Of a DNA stretch of 64,000 nucleotides, positions 26,561-33,938 are shown in pieces. The first letter of the stretch is position 1. Every line of letters starts with the position of its first letter. The notes below the pieces were generated by a model. It was not told the DNA's origin. It saw nothing but the letters and a program-made list of their open reading frames with translations, and searched no databases. The stretch comes from CAVPHV01 sp963704825. GTDB lineage: Bacteria; Actinomycetota; Acidimicrobiia; Spongiisociales; UBA5794. A program made the position numbers and the translations under genes. The stretch is from the NCBI GenBank assembly GCA_963704825.1, contig CAVPHV010000011.1, forward strand, positions 124,001-188,000, written 5' to 3'.

Positions 26561-27364
26561 ATGAGGTTCGTGGATCTTGCACCGCCTGAGGGCGCCCACC
26601 CCCAGCCTGCAGTGTTCTTCGACCTCGACCGAACGATCATCGAAGGCTCGTCGATCTCGCAGTTCGGCTACGCAGCCTGGCGCGCCGGTCTGATTGACAT
26701 TCGCCATGTTGGAACTGAGCTCCTCCGCGGCATGCTCTTTGACTGGATCGGCGAGTCCGAGGATGTCGCCGATCAGACGCTGCCCCGCATCCTCAAGACC
26801 ATCAAGGGCAAGGAACGCACCGAGTTGCTGACATTGCGGGGGCCCCTGGTAGCCAAGATGCTCGAGCAGGCCCGCCCCGAGACGCTCCGCCTGCTCGACC
26901 TGCACAGCCAGATGGGTCGGGACTGTTATGTCGTGTCGGCGTCGGCGATCGAGATTGTCGAGGAACTAGCCGAGAAACTCGGATTCACCGGTGCCATCGC
27001 CACTGAAGCCGAGGTGGTCGACGGCGTCTATACGGGGAGGCTGGCAAAGCCGTTCCGCCACGGCACACAGAAGGCGGAGGCGATCGCACTCTTGGCGGAA
27101 GAGAAGAACTACGACCTCACCCTCTCGTTTGCCTACGGCGACTCACACAACGACCTGCCGATGCTCGAACTCGTCGGCATCCCGATCGCGATCAATCCCG
27201 ACACCAAGCTGGCCCAGGTGGCCTACGAACGAGGCTGGCCGGTCGTCCAGTTCGCCAAACCACATCACCAAGCCGTCCGCAGGTTTCGCACCGCCGTCAT
27301 GCTGGCCGCCGCCTTCGCCGCCGGGCGGTTCTCCAAGCGCAGATTCCCGTTCGGGCGTGGCTGA
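26561..27364 (+). CDS. HAD-IB family phosphatase (SerB-like)
   Basis: 267 residues. The four HAD motifs are clear: motif I FFDLDRTIIEG (Asp21/Asp23), motif II VVSASAIEIVEEL, motif III Lys in HGTQKAEAI and motif IV AYGDSHNDLPMLE. The C1 cap is helical, as in the HAD-IB group. The C-terminus has a hydrophobic helix and a basic tail (VMLAAAFAAGRFSKRRFPFG), suggesting membrane contact. Relatives hydrolyse phosphoserine or lysophosphatidic/glycerophosphate-type substrates; the substrate is unknown. Confidence 0.9.
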   Translation: MRFVDLAPPEGAHPQPAVFFDLDRTIIEGSSISQFGYAAWRAGLIDIRHVGTELLRGMLFDWIGESEDVADQTLPRILKTIKGKERTELLTLRGPLVAKMLEQARPETLRLLDLHSQMGRDCYVVSASAIEIVEELAEKLGFTGAIATEAEVVDGVYTGRLAKPFRHGTQKAEAIALLAEEKNYDLTLSFAYGDSHNDLPMLELVGIPIAINPDTKLAQVAYERGWPVVQFAKPHHQAVRRFRTAVMLAAAFAAGRFSKRRFPFGRG

Positions 27365-27436
27365 GGTACCAGAAATCGCCCCCCAGCCACGCAAGAACAG
27401 GGGAGCTAGCCTCGGCGTAGCAAGCGGGGGACATCC

Positions 27437-27931
27437 GTGGACAGCAACGAACAGACGATCCAAGCCTTCTATCAGGCCTTTCAGAACAAGGACCATGCGG
27501 CGATGGCGGCCTGCTATCACCCCGACATCCACTTCTCGGATCCGGTCTTCACCGACCTCTACGGCGACGAGGCTCGGGCGATGTGGCACATGCTGTGCGA
27601 ACAAGGAACCGACCTTGTCATCACCTACTCGAAGGTCGGTGCCGGCGGCGATCGGGGCTCAGCCCACTGGGAAGCCCGCTACACGTTCTCCCCAACCGGA
27701 CGCGCCGTGCACAACAAGATTCATGCTGCGTTCGTCTTCCGGGACGGCCTCATCATCCGCCACATCGACTCATTCGGTCTGTGGAAGTGGACCCGGATGG
27801 CCCTAGGGCCAACCGGCATCTTCATCGGATGGACCGGAATGGCGAAGGCCAAGGTTCAGAAGGCGGCGGATGTGACACTGCGGCGTTTCATGGATGAGCA
27901 CCCCGAGTACACCGCCCCAAATCCGGGGTGA
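27437..27931 (+). CDS. NTF2/SnoaL-like protein
   Basis: 164 residues with a GTG start. The N-terminal part matches the NTF2/SnoaL fold: IQAFYQAFQNKDHAAMAACYHPDIHFSDPVF, then the curved sheet KIHAAFVFRDGLIIRHIDSFGLWKW. A C-terminal helical extension (residues 125-164) is added. Members act as small-molecule isomerases, hydrolases or binding proteins. No catalytic pair was assigned. It ends 12 bp from a convergent gene. Confidence 0.82.
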   Translation: MDSNEQTIQAFYQAFQNKDHAAMAACYHPDIHFSDPVFTDLYGDEARAMWHMLCEQGTDLVITYSKVGAGGDRGSAHWEARYTFSPTGRAVHNKIHAAFVFRDGLIIRHIDSFGLWKWTRMALGPTGIFIGWTGMAKAKVQKAADVTLRRFMDEHPEYTAPNPG

Positions 27932-27943
27932 TCCCGGCCCGCT

Positions 27944-28702
27944 TCATCCCGATAGCGCGGCGAGGTCCAATTCGGTACGGGTGCCATCGACCTCGAGATG
28001 GCCGGTGCGCGGCCACACGAAGTTGACGCCGCCGGGTCCGTGAACCTGGACCCCAGTGAAGAAGGCGCCGTCGGTCACAGGGGCTTCGTCGGCATCCATC
28101 AGGCCGCGAAAGATCGCCCAGAGATCCGCCTCGATGGCGTCGGCGGTGAGCTTGGTCAACTCGACGAGGCTGGGAACAGATCCGTAGCGGATCAACGGAA
28201 GCAGCCGCAGCTTGAGGAAGCTCTGTTCCAAATCGAGGCGATCGATCGAGACGTTCAGCGATCCGGCGAGGAGTTCGCTCCGAAACGCCACCAGCGCCCC
28301 GCACGCCTTTGACGCCTCGGGAAGTCCCGGCCGTTTGACCACGCCGATGCTGCCGTCCGCCCCGATCGCGATGTGCGCCATGGCATACAACACGAAGTGG
28401 CGACGACCGCCATCGACCGGGATGTGAGCGGCGGCGGCCGCCAACCCGGTACTGCCGGCGGTCAGCAAGCCTGCCAGGCTCGCCAGACTGAAGACCGGTC
28501 CCCACAACGCCTCAGCCTCGATCAGCATCGGGTGCGCAATCTCGTCGCGGCAGATGGCAACCCCGGCGAGCGTGTTGCTCGGCGTGAACCCCTCGCCGGC
28601 GAGTGCCCTGACCGAGGACTCGAGGAACTCCCGTTCGGGAACAGCTCCCGGGAAGTGCTCGGCGAGGGCTCGGGAGAAGGCTGGGTTGTCTACGGTGCTC
28701 AT
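27944..28702 (-). CDS. Possible LCIB-family (theta-class) carbonic anhydrase
   Basis: 252 residues from the ATG at 28702. The order FTPSNTLAGVAICRDEI, WGPVFSLASLAGLLTAGSTGLAAAAAHIPVDGG, FVLYAMAHIAIGADGSIG, ASKACGALVAF closely follows the LCIB (limiting-CO2-inducible B) family of algae and some bacteria. Cys51, His110 and Cys134 sit where the zinc ligands are expected, with the His-Cys spacing of 24 that I recall from the diatom LCIB4 structure. Asp53 fits the catalytic Asp, but the expected Arg two residues later appears to be Ile55, so activity is uncertain. No carbon-uptake gene is adjacent. Confidence 0.55.
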   Translation of the reverse strand: MSTVDNPAFSRALAEHFPGAVPEREFLESSVRALAGEGFTPSNTLAGVAICRDEIAHPMLIEAEALWGPVFSLASLAGLLTAGSTGLAAAAAHIPVDGGRRHFVLYAMAHIAIGADGSIGVVKRPGLPEASKACGALVAFRSELLAGSLNVSIDRLDLEQSFLKLRLLPLIRYGSVPSLVELTKLTADAIEADLWAIFRGLMDADEAPVTDGAFFTGVQVHGPGGVNFVWPRTGHLEVDGTRTELDLAALSG

Positions 28703-28759
28703 GGCCCCTGAGCATGGCGAATCCACCGGCACGGGGCAACCCGCACCACTACGCCTGCC

Positions 28760-29584
28760 TCAGACGCAGAAGCCACCGCTGATGCCGCGGGCACACAGTT
28801 GGGTGCGTTCGACCGACTTCAGCACAAAGCCCTCGCCGCCTTCGTCGGGCGTTCCGAACACATGGAGACGGACCCCATGGAGCGAGTCGTCACCGAGACC
28901 AATGACGTCGTACGTGACCTCACCCAGATCGCCCACCGTCGGCGCCACCGACATGACGACGCGCGATAGTGGTTCCTCGGAGGCCAGCGCCTCGGCCACG
29001 ATCAGCCCCAGATCGAGCATCGTCTCCGCCCGGGGCGTCTCCCCGAGATCATTGACGAGCCGAGCCGTGATGTCATCGGTGTCGCCGAGGTAGGCCAGGA
29101 AGCTGATGTTCGCCCATCCGGTCACCCCATCGAGCTCCACTTGGGTCCAGATCGATTTCGGCAGCGAGCGGGCGTTGCCGAGCACGAGGACGTTGTCTTC
29201 GAGCGGGTCGAGGGTGGCCACGATGGCCTGGTCGATCCCTGGTGCGGCCCGAACGTTGAGCACATCGTCGTGGGCAACCCCGACCACAGCGACGATGTCA
29301 CCTCGCCACGGTGGGACGTCGATCGGTTCACCCGGCAGCGTGGTCGTCGTCGGCGCTGCAGTAGTCGAGGATGTCGTCGTTGTGGTCGGCGCCGCGGTTG
29401 TCGTGGTCGGCGCGCCCGTAGTTGTTGTCGCCGGGGCTGTAGTCGTCGAGGTCGCGGCAAGCGACGTGGTCGTTACCACGGTGGTATCCGCCGACTCCGC
29501 GTCGTCACCACAGGCTGCGGCCATTACAGCAAGAGCAACGACGGCAACGAGTAGGCCACGAGAGCCCATTCGAAATGCATCCAT
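28760..29584 (-). CDS. Lipoprotein with Thr-rich tether and SH3-like domain
   Basis: 274 residues. The signal peptide ends in lipobox VMAAAC, followed by a long Thr/Ala/Pro tether of TTTT blocks (about residues 35-85). A bacterial SH3-type domain follows (DVLNVRAAPGIDQAIVATLDP and WTQVELDGVTGWANISFLAYLG). The C-terminal half is a separate globular domain of unknown family ending in paired Cys (QLCARGISGGFC). It would sit on the outer face of the membrane and may bind cell-wall material. Two nearby ATGs (29584, 29569) are possible. Confidence 0.83.
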   Translation of the reverse strand: MDAFRMGSRGLLVAVVALAVMAAACGDDAESADTTVVTTTSLAATSTTTAPATTTTGAPTTTTAAPTTTTTSSTTAAPTTTTLPGEPIDVPPWRGDIVAVVGVAHDDVLNVRAAPGIDQAIVATLDPLEDNVLVLGNARSLPKSIWTQVELDGVTGWANISFLAYLGDTDDITARLVNDLGETPRAETMLDLGLIVAEALASEEPLSRVVMSVAPTVGDLGEVTYDVIGLGDDSLHGVRLHVFGTPDEGGEGFVLKSVERTQLCARGISGGFCV

Positions 29585-29780
29585 CAAACCGGCTCCTCTC
29601 CGAGTCCTACCCATTAGAACGCTCGAAGTAGCGGGTCAGGTTCCGCTGTGAGGGTGCCGCCGGGCGACCGACTCCCGCAGTGCGGGCGGGGGGTGCTGCA
29701 GAACCGGCAGCCGAGGCCGTGGTTTGGGGTTGCTAGCGTGGGCCGCACATAGCTTCCTACCCCGGAGGAGGGGATCCCAG

Positions 29781-30368
29781 ATGGGCGAGTACACAGGCGA
29801 CAAGCCGTACGACTTTGTCGTAGCGGTCTACGACGGTCTCGGCACGGCCGACGAGGCTTTCGACACGATCAAGTCTCTCGAGGGTCACGATCGGCTCAAG
29901 ATCCACGACGCGGCCGTCTTCACCCGCACCGACAAGGGCAAGATCAAGCTCAAGAACAAGGGCTACGTCGCAACCTGGAAGGGCGGCACGATTGGCCTCG
30001 GCATCGGCTTGCTGCTCGGTGGCCCCATCGGGGGCGCCGTGGTCGGTGGCCTGATCGGGTTTGGCCGGGGTCACCAGCGTCGCAACATTCGCGGACTCGT
30101 CGATGAGAAGCTCGGCGCCACGCAGTCGGCACTCGCCGTTGTGGCGGAGAACGTGGAGTGGCCGGCCGTCGAGGCCGCCATGGCCCGCTTCAACGGAACA
30201 ATGCTGTACGAGGAGCTCACCGGCGAGTCGCTCGCTGCGCTCCAGGCCCTGGAATCCGACGAGGACATCGTGGCCGCGGCCGAAGATGAACTCGTTGTCG
30301 ACGATGCCGAGATCATTACCACTGCCGTCGCCACTGACGACTCCAAGAGCGACGACGCCACGTCCTGA
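29781..30368 (+). CDS. DUF1269-family membrane protein
   Basis: 195 residues from the ATG at 29781, with GGAGGAGGGG upstream. The N-terminal domain (YDFVVAVYDGLGTADEAFDTIKSL) and a glycine-zipper hairpin (TIGLGIGLLLGGPIGGAVVGGLIGFGRG) define the family. An acidic tail follows. Function in the family is unknown; glycine-zipper proteins often associate with membranes. A strong terminator lies at 30391. Confidence 0.85.
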   Translation: MGEYTGDKPYDFVVAVYDGLGTADEAFDTIKSLEGHDRLKIHDAAVFTRTDKGKIKLKNKGYVATWKGGTIGLGIGLLLGGPIGGAVVGGLIGFGRGHQRRNIRGLVDEKLGATQSALAVVAENVEWPAVEAAMARFNGTMLYEELTGESLAALQALESDEDIVAAAEDELVVDDAEIITTAVATDDSKSDDATS

Positions 30369-30390
30369 GCTGACGAAGACCCAGAAGAAT

Positions 30391-30422
30391 GTGAAGGCCC
30401 CGGAATCCGCCGGGGCCTTCAC
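30391..30422 (+). terminator. Hairpin terminator of the DUF1269 gene
   Basis: GTGAAGGCCCCGG pairs perfectly with CCGGGGCCTTCAC around a 6-base loop, 22 bp after the stop at 30368. The tail is short and not T-rich. Confidence 0.8.
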
Positions 30423-30471
30423 CTTGGGCTTCGCGGTAGGTGGCCACTCCCCACGTGCCTACGCTTCCGTC

Positions 30472-31329
30472 ATGGCGTCAGATCATGAATCGACATCGAC
30501 CGAACCCACCGTGGTGGTCTCCCGCCGCGTCGTTCCGGGTCGAGAAAGTGACTTCCAGGGGTGGGACCGCCGGATTCGCGCCCACGCCGAGACCTATCCC
30601 GGATTCCTTGGCTCGGACGTGCAGCCACCAAACGCATCGCACCCCGGCGAGTGGGTCACGGTGTACTCCTTCAAGACGGTTCAGCAACTCGAGGCTTGGC
30701 TGCAATCCGATGATCGCCAGGCCCTCATCGCCGAGGTCCAAGCGCTAATCGAAGAACCCGGGCGCGAGCAGCGGGTTGCCGGCTTGAGAACGGCTCCCGA
30801 ACCCGTGACGGTGGTGTTCTCTCAGCTCATCGCCCCAGCCAATCACGATGCCTTCGTCCGGCTCCATGAGGATGTCGTCGAACGGATGAGTGGCTTCGCC
30901 GGGTTCTTGGGCTCGGAACTGCTCGAGCCCGTGGATGGGGTCCAGGATGAGCACGTCATCGTTGCGTCGTTCGCCTCCCGAGCCGCGCTGGATACGTGGC
31001 TCGAGTCCGAAGCGAGGGAGGAGTGGCTGGCCAAGACCGCTCAGCTCGTCGAGGGCGACCGCACGATGAACGTGGTCGGCGGTTTTGGTGGTTGGTTCCC
31101 CGCACAGGCATCCCAGCCGCAGGGGCCGAAACGCTGGAAACAGTCAATTGCAGTGTTCATCGCCCTGTTCCCCACCGCGCTGACCATCACCCTCGTCCGC
31201 CTTCAGGTCGCTCCCGACATGAACGTGGTGCTCGCCGTGTTCATCGGCAACGTGCTCGGCATCCTCGCTCTGTCGTACGTGCTGATGCCACGGGTCACCA
31301 GCTGGCTGGGCGACTGGCTCACCCGCTGA
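30472..31329 (+). CDS. Double antibiotic-biosynthesis-monooxygenase (ABM) domain membrane protein
   Basis: 285 residues from the ATG at 30472. Two ABM-type ferredoxin-like domains in tandem (about 10-105 and 108-200) repeat the pattern VVPGRESDFQGWDRRIRAHAETYPGFLGSDV / PANHDAFVRLHEDVVERMSGFAGFLGSEL. Two C-terminal spans follow (SIAVFIALFPTALTITLV and VVLAVFIGNVLGILALSYVLM). This layout is known in uncharacterised proteins. It may be a membrane-bound small-molecule or heme-related enzyme. The structured leader of the TIR-BMP gene begins directly after it. Confidence 0.86.
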   Translation: MASDHESTSTEPTVVVSRRVVPGRESDFQGWDRRIRAHAETYPGFLGSDVQPPNASHPGEWVTVYSFKTVQQLEAWLQSDDRQALIAEVQALIEEPGREQRVAGLRTAPEPVTVVFSQLIAPANHDAFVRLHEDVVERMSGFAGFLGSELLEPVDGVQDEHVIVASFASRAALDTWLESEAREEWLAKTAQLVEGDRTMNVVGGFGGWFPAQASQPQGPKRWKQSIAVFIALFPTALTITLVRLQVAPDMNVVLAVFIGNVLGILALSYVLMPRVTSWLGDWLTR

Positions 31330-31352
31330 CCAGCCGTTCTTGCATTTCTGGC

Positions 31353-31425
31353 GGCCACAGGTGGCCGTGCAACGGCCACTTAGGCCGGGGAATAGGCAAA
31401 GACGGGTATGGGCTTACCGGCCCTA
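31353..31425 (+). promoter_or_regulatory. Structured leader with mutually exclusive hairpins before the TIR-BMP gene
   Basis: In the 145-bp gap between the ABM gene and the TIR-BMP start, GGCCAC (31353-31358) can pair with GTGGCC (31361-31366). The same GTGGCCGT (31361-31368) pairs perfectly with ACGGCCAC (31372-31379), so only one hairpin can form at a time. A third stem (TAGGCCGG with CCGGCCCTA, 31381-31425) follows. This is terminator/antiterminator-like, but no known riboswitch class could be matched. One hairpin may simply terminate the ABM transcript. Confidence 0.4.
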
Positions 31426-31465
31426 CCAGGCGATGCGCCGCCGGACGTAGGCTGCCTCAATAGCC

Positions 31466-31472
31466 GAGGAGG
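31466..31472 (+). promoter_or_regulatory. Ribosome-binding sequence deciding the TIR-BMP start
   Basis: GAGGAGG lies 2 bases before the GTG at 31475 and 5 bases before the next in-frame GTG at 31478. The spacing favours the second GTG, which would shorten the protein by one residue. Confidence 0.6.
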
Positions 31473-31474
31473 CC

Positions 31475-33856
31475 GTGGTGGCTGACATCTTCGTCGCCTA
31501 TGCGAGTGCGGACCGAGACCGGGTCGCGGTGCTCGCTCGCGAACTGACCGTCCATGGGTGGTCGGTGTGGTGGGACCGCAAGATCCCGCCCGGAAAGACC
31601 TTCGACGAGGTCATCGAGGAAGCACTCGATGAGTCGAGGGCGGTACTGGCGGTATGGACTGAGGCTGCGGCCGCCTCGCGCTGGGTGCGCACCGAGGCCG
31701 CCGAGGGAGCGGCGCGGTCGGTCCTCGTCCCGGTTCTGATGGACGACGTGAAGGTGCCCTTGGCCTTTCGCCGGATCCAAGCCGCCGACCTGCGCGACTG
31801 GGAACCGGGTACCGATCACGCCGGCTTCGACGAACTGATCGATGCCCTCACCGAGATCATCGGACCTGAGGAACCCGAGGAGACCGACCCACTGGCCCTG
31901 GCCATCAATGCGGCGCAGGGGCAGGCAGCTGAGGCAGACTGGACCGGTGTCATCACAGTCCTCAGCCCGTTTGAGGCCGAGGACTCCGACTTTGCCGCCG
32001 ACCAACCCGAAGCCGCTGAGTTGCTCGCTCTTGCTCAGCGCAAACAGCAAGCGCTGGCGCTGTACGAAGAGGCCGAGGTGCTCTACACCAATGCCCGCTG
32101 GGGTGATGTCGTCACTCGCTTCGATCAGATCCTCGAGCTCGATCCGGACTTCGAGTACGGCACCGACCTGAAGACTCGGGCCAAGCAACACATCGAGCAG
32201 GAGAAGGAACTGCGACTCGCCGCGCTCTACGACCGGGCCGCCGCTGCGCTCGAGGCTCGGGAGTGGCCCCTTGCCGTCGCCCTATTCGAGCAACTCAACG
32301 CGGATGCCCCGGACTATCGGGACGTTGCGATGCAGCTCGAACTGGCCCGGTCCGGAGCTGAGACGGACCGCCGCTACCGCGACCTGCAGCAGAAGCTGCG
32401 TGAAGGACATCTGGACCCGGTCATTTCTGGCATTGCCGAACTGGCCGCCGCCAATCCGGAGTTCGGCGATCCCGACGACCTGCTTGGTCAGGCCACCGCC
32501 CTCGCCCACTCCGCCCAGCCTCCTCCAGTCGAGCCAGCCGAACCGACGGCCGTCGTCGAAACAGGCACAGCCACCGCGGCAGGCCCGGAGGCGCCGCAGC
32601 CCGACCCCGAGCAAGCGCTCGCACCAGAATCAGGAGCAGAGCCGGAGGCCGGGCCAAGGTCAGAACCAGCTCCAGAGACTTCTGCGGTCAGCGGCTCGAA
32701 GTGGCGTTGGATTATCGCCGGCATCGCGGCGGTCGGACTTGTCGCAGTGATTGCGATCGTGGCCATCGCAGGCGGCGACGACGTCACCTCGACAACTGCC
32801 GCCGACTCAGCCGCGCCAGACAGCACCACTGCGTCGCCGGAGATCAGCACCGCTCGCGAGGCCACCGCGGCGGCCCCGGCCTCCGACCAGTTGGTCTGCC
32901 TCGTCGCCGACGTGGCCGGCGTTGGCGACCGGGGGTACAACGCCGCCGCCTGGGAGGGGGCAGGGCGTGCGGCGGCCGAATTCGGAGCAGAGGCGCGGCT
33001 GCTCGAGTCGGGCTCCGCCGACGACTACGAGCCCAATATCCGTGCCTTCGTGGAGCAAGGATGCGACGTGATCGTGACCGTCGGATGGCAGATGGGTGAG
33101 GTCACTCTGGCCTTGGCGGAGGCCAATCCCGAGACCGCTTTTGCCATCGTCGATATCGGGTACGAAGCGCCCCCACCCAACCTGCGGGGCTTGGTCTTCG
33201 CCACGGAAGAGCCGTCGTTCATGGCCGGATACGCGGCGGCGTCGATGACCAATACCGGCAGGGTGGGGGTGTTCGGCGGAATGGAGATCCCGACGGTGAC
33301 GATCTTCATGGATGCATACCTGCGCGGCGTTGACTTCTACAACACCCAGAAGGCAGAACTTGGAGATCTCGTGAGCGGAAGCCAGCCGCGCGTCGAGGTG
33401 CTCGGATGGAACCCCGAAACCCGAGAGGGCCTGTTCACCGGCAATTTCGAGTCCCCGGACGACGGCCGGGCATTCGCCCAAGAACTTGCCAATCAGGGCG
33501 CCGACATCATCATGCCGATTGCCGGAATCGCGGGCTACGGAGCCTCGGCGCTGGCGTCGGAACTTGGGACGTTCATGGTCGTCGGGGTCGATGTAGACAT
33601 GACGCTGACCGACCCCGAGAATGCCCAGGTCTATCTCACGTCCGTCACCAAAGGGGTACAGAACGCCGTCCAAGACGCCGCAGCCGAGGCGCTGGCGGGC
33701 CACCACACAAACGAGCCCTACCTCGGCACCCTCGCCAACGGAGGGGTCGGTCTCGCCCCCAACCAACTCGACCGCATCGTCCCCGACGAGCTCAAGATCG
33801 AGCTCGAGACGCTGCGGCAGCTCATCATCGAAGGCGTGATCAATCCAACGGAGTGA
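31475..33856 (+). CDS. TIR-TPR-transmembrane-BMP (PnrA-like) receptor fusion
   Basis: 793 residues. Residues 1-128 form a TIR domain (DIFVAYASADRDRVAVLARE, GWSVWWDRKIPPGKTFDEVIEEALDES, SRWVRTEAAEG) that keeps the Glu in the SxWVxxE position (Glu74), needed for NAD cleavage in active TIRs. Residues about 150-340 are TPR-like helices and 345-408 a Pro/Glu/Ala-rich linker. Residues 410-433 are a single span, followed by a Thr/Ser-rich extracellular stalk. Residues 473-793 are a BMP/PnrA-type substrate-binding domain (LVADVAGVGDRGYNAAAWEG, NIRAFVEQGCDVIVTVGWQMG, FVGVDVD-like VVGVDVDMTLTD). BMP proteins bind purine nucleosides. No ABC transporter is adjacent, so the protein looks like a ligand-gated TIR receptor and not an importer. 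Confidence 0.92.
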   Translation: MVADIFVAYASADRDRVAVLARELTVHGWSVWWDRKIPPGKTFDEVIEEALDESRAVLAVWTEAAAASRWVRTEAAEGAARSVLVPVLMDDVKVPLAFRRIQAADLRDWEPGTDHAGFDELIDALTEIIGPEEPEETDPLALAINAAQGQAAEADWTGVITVLSPFEAEDSDFAADQPEAAELLALAQRKQQALALYEEAEVLYTNARWGDVVTRFDQILELDPDFEYGTDLKTRAKQHIEQEKELRLAALYDRAAAALEAREWPLAVALFEQLNADAPDYRDVAMQLELARSGAETDRRYRDLQQKLREGHLDPVISGIAELAAANPEFGDPDDLLGQATALAHSAQPPPVEPAEPTAVVETGTATAAGPEAPQPDPEQALAPESGAEPEAGPRSEPAPETSAVSGSKWRWIIAGIAAVGLVAVIAIVAIAGGDDVTSTTAADSAAPDSTTASPEISTAREATAAAPASDQLVCLVADVAGVGDRGYNAAAWEGAGRAAAEFGAEARLLESGSADDYEPNIRAFVEQGCDVIVTVGWQMGEVTLALAEANPETAFAIVDIGYEAPPPNLRGLVFATEEPSFMAGYAAASMTNTGRVGVFGGMEIPTVTIFMDAYLRGVDFYNTQKAELGDLVSGSQPRVEVLGWNPETREGLFTGNFESPDDGRAFAQELANQGADIIMPIAGIAGYGASALASELGTFMVVGVDVDMTLTDPENAQVYLTSVTKGVQNAVQDAAAEALAGHHTNEPYLGTLANGGVGLAPNQLDRIVPDELKIELETLRQLIIEGVINPTE

Positions 33857-33890
33857 CCGCACCTCACCCGCAAACCGCGGGCAGAGACAA

Positions 33891-33922
33891 GTTGGGCCCG
33901 ACCCTTGAGGGTCGGGCCCAAC
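33891..33922. terminator. Bidirectional hairpin between TIR-BMP and 5'-nucleotidase genes
   Basis: GTTGGGCCCGACCCT and its exact complement are separated by two bases, so a 14-bp stem with a 4-base loop forms. It sits between convergent genes ending at 33856 and 33939 and can serve both. Confidence 0.82.
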
Positions 33923-33938
33923 CGTCGTCAGGTTGTGT

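Noticed and set aside
31381..31430. c-di-GMP (GEMM)-like riboswitch in the TIR-BMP leader
   Set aside because: A few words resemble the motif, but the conserved core and tetraloop-receptor parts are not there; only hairpins are reported.
31475..33856. Thoeris or CBASS defence system
   Set aside because: A TIR domain is present, but no ThsA-like or SMODS-type partner is adjacent, and the BMP domain points to ligand sensing.
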